The translations under genes and the position numbers were made by a program. Positions 53,220 to 63,690 of a DNA stretch of 64,000 nucleotides are shown here, piece after piece. Every line of letters begins with the position of its first letter. The stretch's first letter is position 1. Origin of the DNA: Ornithodoros turicata (Eukaryota; Arthropoda; Arachnida; Ixodida; Argasidae); the NCBI RefSeq assembly GCF_037126465.1, contig NC_088201.1:7507001-7571000 (forward strand), given 5' to 3'. The notes under the pieces were generated by a model. That model saw nothing but the letters and a program-made list of their open reading frames with translations. It ran no database searches and was not told the origin of the DNA.

Positions 53220-55135
53220 TAATGTCATAAATATTTTTATTTATGAATCTGCTTATTAGAATATCGGCAAGATGACAATTTAGTTTGTATGTTTTTCTAC
53301 TGATTCAACTTCTTAATGCATTATTGTTATCCCCGCCCTTGTTTGACTTGCTCCTCGCTGACTTGGGCAGTCCGATTTGACTTGGTATGCACTTTGAACC
53401 TGCTGCAAGTATCTAGATAATGTCCATGTCTATTCGAATGGGATATGCAAATATGTCAAAGTAGACCATTCCGTAAATGAAATGTGAAAAGCAATTGCAT
53501 GGATGTGAAAATATGCTACAAGTTTATAGCAAAGGAGTAGAAAATCGGCACTGCTAATGCCGAAATTAAGTTAGCTCTGACATTGCAGCAGACATCCCCG
53601 GCAATGAGGCAGCTATGGTCATATGCTTTTGAAAACCAATAGGAGTGACCGTAGCCTTCACTCCTCTGATATCAGAGGGTGTGTATCTAGCCAAGTACGA
53701 CACACAGAACAATAGTTCATTTTTTCTTTTCTGCGATATTCTGGCGAACAATAAAATCCGTGCATGGCGCAATGAGCCAAACATACGAATGTGTCACAGC
53801 CGCTTTAGCTATGGCAACAACATTTATGCATCGAAAAGTTGCCTGTAACCACACATGAATGACAGCAAAAAGTTGTTTCTGACCAAGAAACACGTCAAGC
53901 AGCAAGTGAAGTCTTGTGTGGAACGAAACATGGGCCATCCCAGCTTTATAGGCCATTTTTGCACTTTCTCAAAGCATTACCTTATGTTAACTTATGCAAG
54001 TCGGTACATCTGCTGTGTGACAATCAAAATCCCAGACAGATTAGCTCGAGAGGAACACACAATTGTTAGGGCAGCCTGTTCAGGACCTAGGAGGAAACAT
54101 CTTGTCTCCTCTGACTTGGGCTAATGCAACATTTTTGCTTAACTGATGGTAAGAGTGGAGACAAAGAGACAAGACCATACTATGTTACTAACATCTTGTC
54201 TTTTTATTATTATTCATATTTTTTTCTTCCGCTGTCATTCTTTTAGTGTGATAGACAAACTGGCTCAACTTTACGTATTAGCTCCTAGCACTTTCTCCAT
54301 TGCTTGCTAGAATCGCTGTGTGATATTACTATAGGCATGAAACACATTCATGGGAAAATGTAGAAATAATTTGACGTACTGAAATATAGAGGCATGGGTC
54401 AGTTGTTTCGGTCATGATTGTGTTATGAATCCTTTTGGCTGCTCATAATAGAAGCATCATGAAGGTGCTTATGGACGAAACAAACAGGACATGAAGTGCG
54501 CGTTCAACGAACCATTATTCGTGTTTGCGCGACTTGAAACACTTGCAAGAATTTCCTTGTCTGAAAGTGCTACAGATGGTGTGCAGACTTTTTAGCACCT
54601 TTAGCATATAAGCACAACCAGCCCAAAGGACCATTTTAGTGTCTAACCACGAAGAGATGTTTGTAACAGATGCTGTAAAATGTCAGAAATTCTTTGTGAA
54701 ATCTCCCCAGACTTGAGAATAACATTCAACCTGAAAGTATGTGACTTGAGTAGAAGGGCTAGGGGACGTATGGAATCGCAAAGGCAAAAGAAGCGACATT
54801 AATTCACAAATACGGCAGAATAGCCGTTACTGCGTTTTACAGATTCATTATTATCAGGCCCTCAAGGACAGTAATGATATTTTTTCATGGATTTCTCAGA
54901 TGGTCTTCGAGGTTAAGAGTAATATTTTTGAACATCGTTCTTGCTTAGCAGTTTGTGCCTGAGCCCGTCACCGAGAACAGTTTGCATTGCATAGTGGAAT
55001 CTTGCATTTGTGACAAATTATATTGCATACATGGAGTCATGCTGTTGGATGAAAACCACAGATCGTCCCTTCCTCTGCTCAGCTCGCTACATGGTGCATT
55101 TTTAACTGCTCATTTAAAAAGATTGGAGTGATGCT
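53220..55135. other. CCDC186 intron 1, rest
   Basis: No exon was identified, although human CCDC186 has an extra conserved coiled-coil start between the acidic region and the segment encoded at 55625. Splice phases already fit without it. Otherwise I see nothing specific here. Confidence 0.4.
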
Positions 55136-55139
55136 TACA

Positions 55140-55568
55140 CATGGTGTCTACCAACCTGGAAAACCTGGAAAACAGGGAATTATCGGGGAATTTTGATGTG
55201 ACTGGAAAAGTCATGGGATTGTCAGGGAATTTGAAAAAAAAAAAAAAACAGCTGAAGTCAGGGAAAATTGCAGACAAGTTCCGTCACAACGCGCAGTGAA
55301 TCGCGAGTGCTGATGAGCGGTTGAGCGGCCACGCAGCAGCAACGTTGCCGCGAGTAGCAGTTGACCAATACGACAAGCTCAGAGTCAGAAAAGTAGGGCA
55401 GTCTTACTGATTCCTCAATAAACGATCTGTTTCATGAGGGACCTGTATCAAAACGTAGCAGCAGGCACCAAGTTTCCTTTTGTTTTCGTCAGGGAATTTG
55501 CTTGAAATAGTGAGTGAAAACCTGGAAAAGTCAGGGAATTTGAAGGCTGAAGTTTAGCAGACACCCTG
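55140..55568. mobile_element. MITE with CAKGGTGTCT ends
   Basis: Left CATGGTGTCTACCAACCTGG and right GCAGACACCCTG. Several AACCTGGAAAA/CAGGGAATT blocks are repeated inside. It ends 56 bp before CCDC186 exon 2. No TSD was identified. Confidence 0.55.
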
Positions 55569-55624
55569 TAATATGGTTAGCCGGAACGTTTGTTTATGCC
55601 ACCCTTTGACATGACGAACAACAG

Positions 55625-55787
55625 GGAACACACCATGGGTGCGGATGTGCTAGAGAAGCTTCAGCAGAGCAATGCACAGCTCATGAGCCAAGTTGCTGCC
55701 CTCAAGGACCAGATATCTATCCAGGAATCGGAGCACCAGCGTGTCCTGGCCCAAACACGAGCAGAGCTCCTCTCCAGGAACGAAAAG
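55625..55787 (+). CDS. CCDC186: CCDC186 coding exon 2
   Basis: The acceptor AACAACAG precedes 55625 and the donor AAAAG|GTTCGT follows 55787. The first base completes the Arg codon left by exon 1. It encodes DVLEKLQQSNAQLMSQVAAL and continues as a coiled coil. The polypyrimidine tract is weak, so an alternative acceptor upstream is possible, but phase fits exactly here. Confidence 0.78.
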
Positions 55788-55860
55788 GTTCGTTGCTACC
55801 GTTCTTTAGAATGGCAAAAAAAAAAAGTTGCTAATGAGTCACGAATTCTGGAACCTTCAG

Positions 55861-56073
55861 CTTGTCAAGCAGCAAGAAGCCATCACCAAGGAGAAGGACG
55901 CCATGGTAGTGCGATATGCCACGAGCGAAAGGGAGGTGATTGTCGCCCGCAAGGCTCTGGAGGACGCGGAGAGGAGGCAGAAGGACCTCGTGAAAGAACG
56001 GGATCAGTATTTCAGCCGTGTCAGGTCCCTGAACAACGAGCGTGCGCGGCTATGCAGCAGTCTAGACACTAAG
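55861..56073 (+). CDS. CCDC186: CCDC186 coding exon 3
   Basis: The acceptor CCTTCAG precedes and GTAGCG follows; 71 codons, phase 0 at both ends. It contains EAITKEKDAMVVRYATSERE, closely like the human KEAMVMKYVRGEKE region, then a heptad coiled coil. A poly-A tract (55816-55826) precedes it in the intron. Confidence 0.88.
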
Positions 56074-56156
56074 GTAGCGGAACTTTAATGTTTAGCGCTG
56101 TGCGTTGTGGCTTTTTTATGCGGAAAGGGAAAAAAAAGTAATATTTGTATTTGCAG

Positions 56157-56276
56157 CTTGTAGATATAGCTAAATTGCAAAAGGAGCAGGAGAAGCTGAA
56201 GGAAGAGTTGTCGTCGCGCGACATTAAAATTAAATGGGCGCAGAACAAGCTCAAGACAGAAGTCGATGCGCATAAG
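56157..56276 (+). CDS. CCDC186: CCDC186 coding exon 4
   Basis: 40 codons between a TTTGCAG acceptor and a GTAAGT donor, phase 0-0. IKIKWAQNKLKTEVDAHK is the most diagnostic match to CCDC186 in the window. Confidence 0.93.
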
Positions 56277-56599
56277 GTAAGTCCAGTATTACGTGTGCAA
56301 TCCCCGTTGGTTTACCTGAGAGACGTTTTAGCTCGAGTGCAAGCGCACACAAAAACGGTGATCTGCGTTATTTTGTGTGTGTTTGTGCCTTGTGCGTTAG
56401 ATGTTTTCAAACTCATCATAAGACTGAGCAATCACCGTTGTTTTGATTTTCTGCGCGTGAAGGACAGAGACAAGGTGACAGTGTCTTATAGATTGCGAAC
56501 AGCACACAGTGTATTAACAGTATGAACTGGAATGCGCATACACGTTGTCGTCACTCATTGGTTTATTTCAGGTGTCATTCGCATATGTTTGCTTTGATA

Positions 56600-56710
56600 T
56601 CCAGTGAGTGACGTGTTGCATGTCCCGAGCATATGGCATCTGGTGTTGCATAGCGTTTCAGGAAACTTTTAATAAAAAGAAGCTTCTTTATTCTGAAAGA
56701 AACCAGTGCT
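56600..56710 (+). repeat. Segment similar to the ZNF511-like 3' UTR
   Basis: ATATGGCATCTGG, GTTGCAT, TTTCAGGAAACTT and GCTTCTTTATT align with 27700-27760 in the same order. It sits in a CCDC186 intron on the same strand and is followed, as at 27 kb, by a SINE B copy. Confidence 0.5.
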
Positions 56711-56855
56711 GCTGTGTTACTCCCATCACCGTAATTTTAGCTTAGTTGCTTAATTGACTGGAATGTGTATGGCAGTCCTTTTTTTAGTAGTGCTTCGTCA
56801 GCCCAAGGTGCAGAATCCCGGATTCATTGGAAAGAAAAGTTTCACAACACGTTAA

Positions 56856-56938
56856 TTTCTTAGGCAATTTGAGGCCTTGTATGTATAGTCCCTTCTATGT
56901 TGTTCCAGCCTCACAACACCAGTTCTCTCATGTTTCAC
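56856..56938 (+). repeat. SINE family B, 3' body
   Basis: Carries TTAGGCAATTTGAGGC, CTATGTTGTTCCAGCCTCAC and ACACCAGTTCTCTCAT, as in the other copies. The tRNA-like head is absent. Within the intron before exon 5. Confidence 0.7.
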
Positions 56939-57306
56939 AACACATCTATCCCATTTTCATACCTCTTCCCTGGATGCACTGGATACCCATGATGTTCAAA
57001 ACAACCGCTGGCAAATGAAATTTGCTGCTGTATTTTTGGCAAGAAATATAGTGGTTGTGATCAGGAAGCTATGCAGTTGTTTTTGCACAATTTACTGTTT
57101 TGTTGAATGCTGTATTGAGTGGGACACGTCATAGTGTGACATCTTCTTACAGAGTTACCATTAATGCAAAAGGTCAGAGCCTTGTATATCATATCGGGTC
57201 CAACCCGACTGATATTTTTAACCTGGTATACCACTGCGTCAATCCCCTGGCATTTGGCCTTATTCGAGCCATTTTGCAGACGTTTTGTAATATTTTACCG
57301 TGGCAG

Positions 57307-57510
57307 GAAACACAGGTAAAGCTGGAACAGTGCCAGATGCGACTGAGACAGACCCGAGAAGAAGCGGAGCAGGTTCGTAAAGATTGCCAAGAGATGGTGC
57401 GCAAGTATCAGGAGTCTGAGGAGATAAAGTCAGCATCTTTGGACAATGAACTGAGGAAGAAGGAATCTGAATTAGAGGAACAGAAGCTGGTTAAGGAAAA
57501 CCAGGAAGAG
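57307..57510 (+). CDS. CCDC186: CCDC186 coding exon 5
   Basis: Acceptor GTGGCAG, donor GTAACG; 68 codons. REEAEQVRKDCQEMVRKYQE then SEEIKSASLDNEL closely matches the corresponding human CCDC186 block. Phase 0-0. Confidence 0.92.
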
Positions 57511-58074
57511 GTAACGACATATATGTTGACTGTGCTGTTTACTTAGGGTTATTTTTATGCAACCATTACTTAACCATTTAGGCAGTAGGCTCGTATCACA
57601 CTGATTTCATACCGTGCTCTTGTTGTGTGTCCGTCGTGTCTCATGTTTGAGGTTGCAGCGAGCAGACGTGGACGAGGGTAAACACAAATCACACACAATA
57701 ACAGCTCCACTATCAACTGGATTTTATTCCTAAAGCATCACAATAAATAGCGCAGGGGAGGGAAAGCATATCAGAATCAAACATGACCAGCGACCGACAA
57801 GCCCATGCTGCTATTTAAGTCCATTGTTTCTGTTGTAGATAAATGCTAGGTGCCGAAATATACTTGGCATGCAGGAACACGTTATTTTAAATGAATGTGT
57901 TTGTGAAAATTATATCTGTGAATAATGATTTATGTTGGCTGCTAATATTGAACAGTAAGCATTTCTGCAAACACAGGCACATTGACACAGCACTATAGTA
58001 ATAATTAGTGTCATGCATATATTGCATATTATCGTATGATAAATATTTAACATTGTGGTATATACAGTCAAACT

Positions 58075-58240
58075 CCTTTACAACGAAACTCAGGCGACAG
58101 CAAAAAAAAGTCGTAGTAAAGGTATTTTCGTTAAAAAGGATGTCCATTATTGGACCTATAGGGCTCCAGCGGGACCGCAAAAAAATTTGCTGTAGTGGTA
58201 TTTTCGTTAAAAAGGTGTTCGCTATAAAGGAGTTTGACTG
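58075..58240. mobile_element. Tc1/mariner-type MITE
   Basis: 166 bp; ends CAGTCAAACTCCTTTACAAC and the complement of CAGTCAAACTCCTTTATAGC, with TA on both sides (58073-58074 and 58241-58242). The repeated inner motif GTATTTTCGTTAAAAAGG is present. It lies in the intron before exon 6. Confidence 0.8.
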
Positions 58241-58449
58241 TAGTACATAGTAAATGCTTAACATTATGTTTATTATGTAGGCCGAAAGGGGAGAAAGGAA
58301 AACGTTCAACATTCATAAACATTTTTACTTCACACATTTAAAAAAGCAAATCTCTGACAGTTTAACTTGCTACTTCACTGCATTTTGGTACAACGTAAAA
58401 ATGAAGGTACTGGCACTTCATTAGTAAGGTCTAATTCTGTTTTTCGAAG

Positions 58450-58536
58450 GTCTATCAGATGATAAAGCAAGAGTCCGAAATGCTGAAAAAGAAGCACAAG
58501 TTGAACATAGAAGAAAATAATACCTTGACTATGAAG
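58450..58536 (+). CDS. CCDC186: CCDC186 coding exon 6
   Basis: 29 codons between TTTTCGAAG and GTAAACC. QMIKQESEMLKKKHKLNIEE is a short coiled-coil exon that keeps phase 0 on both sides. The single-exon identity is weak, but the splice phase and adjacent exons support it. Confidence 0.78.
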
Positions 58537-58632
58537 GTAAACCTTGCTAAGCAGTGTACTTTTGTACAGTTCTCAGAATGACTGCGTGTGGTTCGGACAA
58601 ACGGTTTCACAGCCATTTGTTTTATATTGCAG

Positions 58633-58775
58633 ATTCACAACCTTGAGAAGGAACGCTTAGAATATGAACAGACCCTTAGTAAGCTGAAGGAGAAGCTCAA
58701 CGCTTTGAACCAGGAAATAGTTGACCTCACAGGAAAGTTAGACGAAAAAAAGAACTTAGAATTGCAGATGGAAAG
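58633..58775 (+). CDS. CCDC186: CCDC186 coding exon 7
   Basis: Acceptor TATTGCAG, donor AAAG|GTACAT; 47 codons plus two bases. Encodes EKERLEYEQTLSKLKEKLNA then QEIVDLTGKLDEKKNLELQ. Phase 2 at the end, completed by A of exon 8 to give Arg. Confidence 0.85.
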
Positions 58776-58779
58776 GTAC

Positions 58780-60120
58780 ATAAGTGTTGGTCAATTTAGC
58801 CAATAATTGGAATATGTTGCATTTATTGTTCAGCTCACATAATATGCCGGGGTGATCCAAGAGGATGTGAAAGCTTCACAAAAGCTCAAAATATCTGCAT
58901 AGCTGCAAAACTTTGGGCAATTAATGTTAAGTACCATTGTGGAGACGTGGTAGCAGTGGCTGGCTCAGTAGACCGATGGACAGTATGGCTTATATTCATA
59001 TAAGGAGCACTACATAACAAATTATGGAGTGTAGATTATTCATCATGAGCTATTCCTAACTGTTTGGTGGTCGTGAATGGCATTAGAAATCGTAAAGCGG
59101 GTTTCCAAGATTATGTTTGAAGCATGATTGTCCTTTTGTCGCTGATGCAAAGAATTGTCTCCCAAACCTTAGACCGTGGGTAGTTTGCTCTTCCTTTGCA
59201 ATTTTCGGCAATGCATTCCGTTCCTTCGGATCATGCCATATTTTCTGGCCTACAATATGGGTGTGTATTAGTGATGCAAAGCTATCGAAACTTTCGATAT
59301 TGATAAATATCAGCATCGTAAAGAGATAATCGATAAAATTGATTAAAATATCGACATTTTATTGATATATCAGTATTTTGAAAAGAAATATCGATATTTG
59401 AAAAGCCGTCGTGCCATTACTTGAGCAACTAAAAAAAAAAGTAACCTTGTTTTATCATTCTTTATGCGTATTACCGCTGAGGCACGTGATGAAGACACAA
59501 TCAGGTAAAATATGTTCGCGTGGTTAATCTTGCTGCAAAACCGTAGTCTCTCTACAAGTTTAATTTTATCATACCTTTGCATTTTCATTTCAAATAATTA
59601 ATCTGTACTAACTGACCTTGAAATTAGCGATCACGACACCACTCGGCTCGAAGGAATGTCAAAGGGCTGGATTCCTGAGAGAAGTCTCACGGATAAACAA
59701 TTGGTTAACAATAAACATACATACATCCAACAATAAACAATAAACACACGGCACTTTCAATGCGGATTGAATTCGATCCACATCGAGTTTCTCAAGGGAG
59801 ATCGGTGCACGATGCTGCTACACGGTCCAACTCAATGTGTATTGAAAGGTTGGCTTGTCGAGATTAAACAGATTAGCAAACGCAGTCGCCCGTCATACCT
59901 AGATTGAAACGTAACCGTGAAACTCCATGGGCTTGTATAGGAACATTTGCAAATTAATGTAATTTTTTTGTTTACTACTACAAATTGGCTGAGTTCGAGG
60001 ATGCCAATGGCAGTCTTCAAGCCATCTTGAGAATCTCAAGCCAGTTTAACGAACTGGATCGGGTTAAGCAGGATGGGAGTTCAGTGTTCATATGTCACTG
60101 TCACGAGGTATGCAATTGCT
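58780..60120. other. CCDC186 intron 7
   Basis: Holds an AT-rich stretch with repeated TATCGATAT/ATCGATA motifs at 59290-59400 (MITE-like) and no exon. Nothing else specific was seen. Confidence 0.4.
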
Positions 60121-60155
60121 GACACCACATAAATTCTTCCTTACATACTCCGCAG

Positions 60156-60336
60156 AGAGCGAGAAAAAGTTGCTGCTGCCCAGCAAGAAGTAGAGCGGAT
60201 GCGGCAGACAAATGCAGAACTCCAGGCTGACATGGAAGCCTGCCACATCAAGGAAGGGGAACTACTAGAGTTTACTGAGAAGCTGACTACAAAAAGTGTC
60301 CAGCTACAATCAGAGCACACACTGTTGGAGCTGAAG
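60156..60336 (+). CDS. CCDC186: CCDC186 coding exon 8
   Basis: Acceptor CTCCGCAG, donor GTATGAG. After the split Arg codon it encodes EREKVAAAQQEVERMRQTNA and EGELLEFTEKLTTKSVQLQS, matching the human [23 protein letters not shown] block. 60 codons plus the completing base. Confidence 0.9.
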
Positions 60337-60559
60337 GTATGAGCAAGTACGGTAGTGCGTCATTTTTACATTGCCACTTGGCAAAGAAAATATTTAAGGG
60401 TCAAGCAAACTTTTCAGCATGTGTGTTTATGGCATGTTTTAAGTCTAGCGCATAGTTGGCGCTGCTGGTTAAAGCCTGCTAGAAAAATGCAGCCAAAGGC
60501 TTCCACAAACCTCTTCTGATGATTTTCTTCCACCAGTGGGGCTACCTTCCTTGCCAGAA

Positions 60560-60920
60560 GGTAGTTTGTCTAGGATAGACACCCCTTTTTGAGTGCAAAA
60601 TTTTGAACCATCCTCTATGATATTGATGGATTCCTTGCTGATCTAAATACTCCCCAAGAGGCATACCTGGGGATTTTCCATAGACTCTGTGGTGCCTTTT
60701 AAGTTGCAGCTTCTTGGACTCCTCTTCCAACGGACTTTGATCTCATCATTCAACAACCCGAAATAGTGTGATGTGCATCGAGCTCCCTTCTCATCCATGT
60801 TATCGCATAGACATTTTAGCTGCGTTGTGTAAGACCTGGCCTGGCAGTACATTTCCCTACGTAGTATGGCCTTTGTCGGTCGTGCGCCAGGAAAACCCAA
60901 ATCATCATCATCATCATCAC
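60560..60920 (+). repeat. LINE-like 3' fragment with (ATC)n tail
   Basis: The sequence TTTGTCGGTCGTGCGCCAGG is followed by AAAACCCAAATC and an (ATC)n run at about 60898-60919, a common tail layout of arthropod non-LTR elements. Coding remnants could not be reliably read. It lies in the CCDC186 intron after exon 8. Confidence 0.45.
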
Positions 60921-61165
60921 TCTACGTAGTATTCTAGTAACTCACATTGCATGGCCCATACCTGGTGAAGGCTGACTTTTTGTGGTACAACGTGTTTCCA
61001 AAGGCACAGTCCCACTAAACATACTTTACACGTGGCAATTACGCCCCTCTCCCGCAGGCAGCTTGAAATAAACGGACACCTCTGATTGACGGTCAGGTGT
61101 GCTACAAATTACACTATGCTGACATTGTGCCCTCTCCAACATACTAAGGATTTGTCCATGAGGAC

Positions 61166-61962
61166 CAGTGATAGGCAGTAGTTGAAGTGCTTGGTACTTA
61201 AGTACATAGTACTTTTTTCGGGTTCTTTTCCTTTACTTCAAGTAATCCTGAACTATACTTTCTACTTTACCTGAAGTGCATTTTGCTGCACTTTCCATTG
61301 CAGTACTTGATGTAAGTAAGCAAGCTTGAAGCAAGTACCGTAATCTCACGGGTGTAGGCCGCACCGCAGATAAGCCGCAGGGCCCGTTTTTAGGAACATT
61401 TTGAAAATTTTCGGGCAGATAATCTGCACTCGCAGATAAGCCGCGGGCAATATGACGCGACTGATTTGTGCGACAAAGGAGACCGTAGAGAAGGCCATAC
61501 ACCCTGTGGTTCATATTCCGGGGTCAGCATGCTGTACAACAAAGGGGGTCAGTTCTAGTGTTCTACCAAGGCCGGATTGCGCCCTTGTCGCGTGTTTTTC
61601 ATGGATCGATGGGTCACTGGTGTTCCAGAAGACACGAATCACTGTCACCACTTTTGTTAAAGCTGCTTCGGGGAAGGCACCAGGAAGATCAATCTACTCG
61701 TATGTGGACGCGCCCGTGTTACGTACTGTTCGTGCATCAGCAAGGCGGTGCAGTTCCACAGATACTGTCGGCCCTTTCGTTAAGACCAGTGTATGGGGAA
61801 AATACCATGGAAAAATAGTCATGATATAAGCCGCACCGGTGGATAAGCCGCAGAGCGGCCGTGAGAAAAAAAAAATCGCGCATAAGCCGCGGCTAATACG
61901 CGTGAAGTTACGGTACTTAACACTTCACTTGAAGTGTTTTCCCAGTAGATTTCTCATCACTG
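61166..61962. mobile_element. hAT-type element (outer), interrupted by a nested transposon
   Basis: Ends CAGTGATAGGCAG… and …CTCATCACTG with near-identical 8-bp flanks ATGAGGAC (61158-61165) and ATGAAGAC (61963-61970). Its interior GTACTTAAGTACATAGTACT and TTCAAGTGAAGTG type repeats are split by the element at 61338-61913. Confidence 0.75.
61338..61913. mobile_element. TA-target DNA transposon nested in the hAT element
   Basis: Ends CCGTAATCTCACGGGTGTAG and the complement of CCGTAACTTCACGCGTATTA, flanked by TA (61336-61337 and 61914-61915). GCGGCTTAT/ATAAGCCGC motifs recur at both ends, as in many pogo/mariner-related MITEs. The central plus-strand frames overlap in different registers; no intact transposase is claimed. 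Confidence 0.75.
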
Positions 61963-62378
61963 ATGAAGACACGCCTGACCGGCAATCTGAGAAGTGTGAG
62001 TTGGAGTCCCGGCACTCGCTGACTTTTCGTCATCTGCTGTCTTTCGGATCACTGCTTGGGTGTTGGGAAGGCTTAATTGTTGTGTTTGTCTGTGTGTGTA
62101 GTTTGTGTTAGTGAACTCTGAACTTGAACTCTGGATTTGGTCAACCACCTGCAGAACTTGCGCCATCTCACTTGCGTGGCATAAATATAAATGGTCTCCA
62201 CTCGAGTCAAATGCAAGTTTGGTTGTTACGGTATTTGAAATAATGTTTGTTGGAGCCACATGTATTTGCACCACGATTGGAAACTCAGGTGTGAGGAAAA
62301 CCAACCAACAAATTTGAACTGGCAGGTCTTTAATGCAAAACCTGTTTGTCAAGCTCCCGTTCTAACTATCCCTCTTAG

Positions 62379-62453
62379 GCTCAGAACTTGGAAGAAGAAA
62401 ATACTAATTTGATGCAGCAAGTTTCACGGCTTGAAAAGGATTCGGAAGAACTG
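62379..62453 (+). CDS. CCDC186: CCDC186 coding exon 9
   Basis: Acceptor CTCTTAG, donor GTGAGG; 25 codons. AQNLEEENTNLMQQVSRLEK continues the heptad coiled coil. Phase 0-0. Only 73 bp separate it from exon 10. Confidence 0.82.
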
Positions 62454-62526
62454 GTGAGGAACCTGACCTTGTTCGGCAGCAGGCTGTCTCTAACGGAAGC
62501 GTCTTTTTATTTGGTGGCTGTTGCAG

Positions 62527-62611
62527 ACTGCAAGCCTGGAACAGGAGAAAAGGCAGCGCCAACAGGAGAATCAACTGCTGGCTCGGAAATTGGCTGAAAA
62601 GACAAAGCTGG
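62527..62611 (+). CDS. CCDC186: CCDC186 coding exon 10
   Basis: Acceptor TGTTGCAG, donor CTGG|GTAATG; encodes TASLEQEKRQRQQENQLLAR and continues KLAEKTKL. It matches the human LESRLLKEEELRKEE-type stretch in position. Ends in phase 1. Confidence 0.82.
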
Positions 62612-62614
62612 GTA

Positions 62615-63605
62615 ATGACGTTTTGCTCTCATAGAGCGCCATGACAGAGGGGTCGCATCATTGGCTAAATAAGGGGGCAACTTGTCAAACACATGCTCAC
62701 CGTTTTGGCATATGGCTTCGTCAACTTAGCCTCCTTTTGTCTCCTATTAGGACAATAGGGACAATTTGAGACAATGTGGGAACACACTTTGTCCACGCCA
62801 AACTTGTTTTCTCTGTACTTGAAACCCTATCATTGAGGACACTGCCTTCACAAATGGAGAAAGGATAATATGACCAGATGTCCTAATTTAAGCAGGACAG
62901 GTCCCACTTTTTATGGTCCCGCTGTCCCACTACCCTGCTTGAGGACAGTGTTTTGTCCCACTTTTTTTTTTTTGAACGATCCTCGAATGGAAAAAGTTGC
63001 AGCTAAACGGGTTTTCTACTCCCACATGGCCTTCTTTCGGCTCATATCTTTCCATGATCTAGCCAATGGAACATTATGATGTGTTGTTTAACGACAAGCC
63101 ATCCCTTTGACAATACTTTGTGCGAAGCAAAAATCACCTGCGCATGCTTTGCTGATGAAGCTACCTCGGTGGGAGCATGATCTTCATAATAATCACCAAT
63201 CATCGCAGCGCTGATGACCATGACAAGATGGAAGTGCAAGTATAGCGATTCAGCGAGTTTAGGGACAGATTTTCTGTTCATAACTACAACTATGAAGACA
63301 CAGTTAGCAAAATGCAATAAAAAAATAAAAAGTACACAAAATGAAAATCAATTAAAATAACAGCATTGGGCATTAGCAGAGTGCAGTGTATTTAATTTTC
63401 TTACTGACAACGACCCCCCAATGCCCCGCCTGGGGTTGGAGGAATATGGTCATGTTAGGAAAGTAGCAAGCTGGAGGGATGCGCAGTTCCATGCCCTACC
63501 TGCATTCCATATAGAAAAGTAGCACTTTGTTGTGTTTCGGGTGTGATTTCATGTGCCATCTGGTTGCAGTGTCTTCAGTTTTGTTTAATATTTTTCCTAC
63601 AAATA
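62615..63605. other. CCDC186 intron 10
   Basis: Includes a short element near 62866-62960 with GACCAGATGTCCTAATTTAA, GGTCCCACTTTTT and TGTCCCACTT motifs, typical of a hAT MITE relic. No exon was found. Confidence 0.4.
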
Positions 63606-63610
63606 TGCAG

Positions 63611-63690
63611 TGGAGCAGCTGACTGTGAAGGTGGAGGATGCTGAGAATGAACAGAAAGTCATGAAAAGGAGGCACATTTCTAGCGTTAAG
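63611..63690 (+). CDS. CCDC186: CCDC186 coding exon 11 (last in window)
   Basis: Acceptor ATATGCAG, donor GTATGTA. Completes Val and encodes EQLTVKVEDAENEQKVMKRR then HISSVK, matching human …[20 protein letters not shown]. Phase 0 at the donor, so further exons are required beyond the right edge (CCDC186 continues with IKDLTKQLQQARR-like sequence and its C-terminal region). Confidence 0.88.

Larger units (their letters stand above)
51353..63690 (+). other. CCDC186: CCDC186 gene (partial; 11 coding exons, continues right)
   Basis: Exons 51382-52004, 55625-55787, 55861-56073, 56157-56276, 57307-57510, 58450-58536, 58633-58775, 60156-60336, 62379-62453, 62527-62611 and 63611-63690 total 1,974 nt. 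They join in frame for 658 codons with GT-AG borders. The product is a long coiled-coil protein. Diagnostic blocks are IKWAQNKLKTEVDAHK, REEAEQVRKDCQEMVRKYQE, SEEIKS, EGELLEFTEKLTTKSVQLQS and KRRHISSVK, each close to CCDC186 (C10orf118). Known roles: a Golgi/endosome-associated golgin-like protein (nematode CCCP-1) involved in dense-core vesicle cargo maturation with Rab2 and EARP. The C-terminal part lies beyond base 64000. Confidence 0.9.

Noticed and set aside
61452..61829. Overlapping plus-strand frames that might be a transposase
   Set aside because: Two frames overlap with shared sequence and neither shows a DDE/DDD pattern I can defend.
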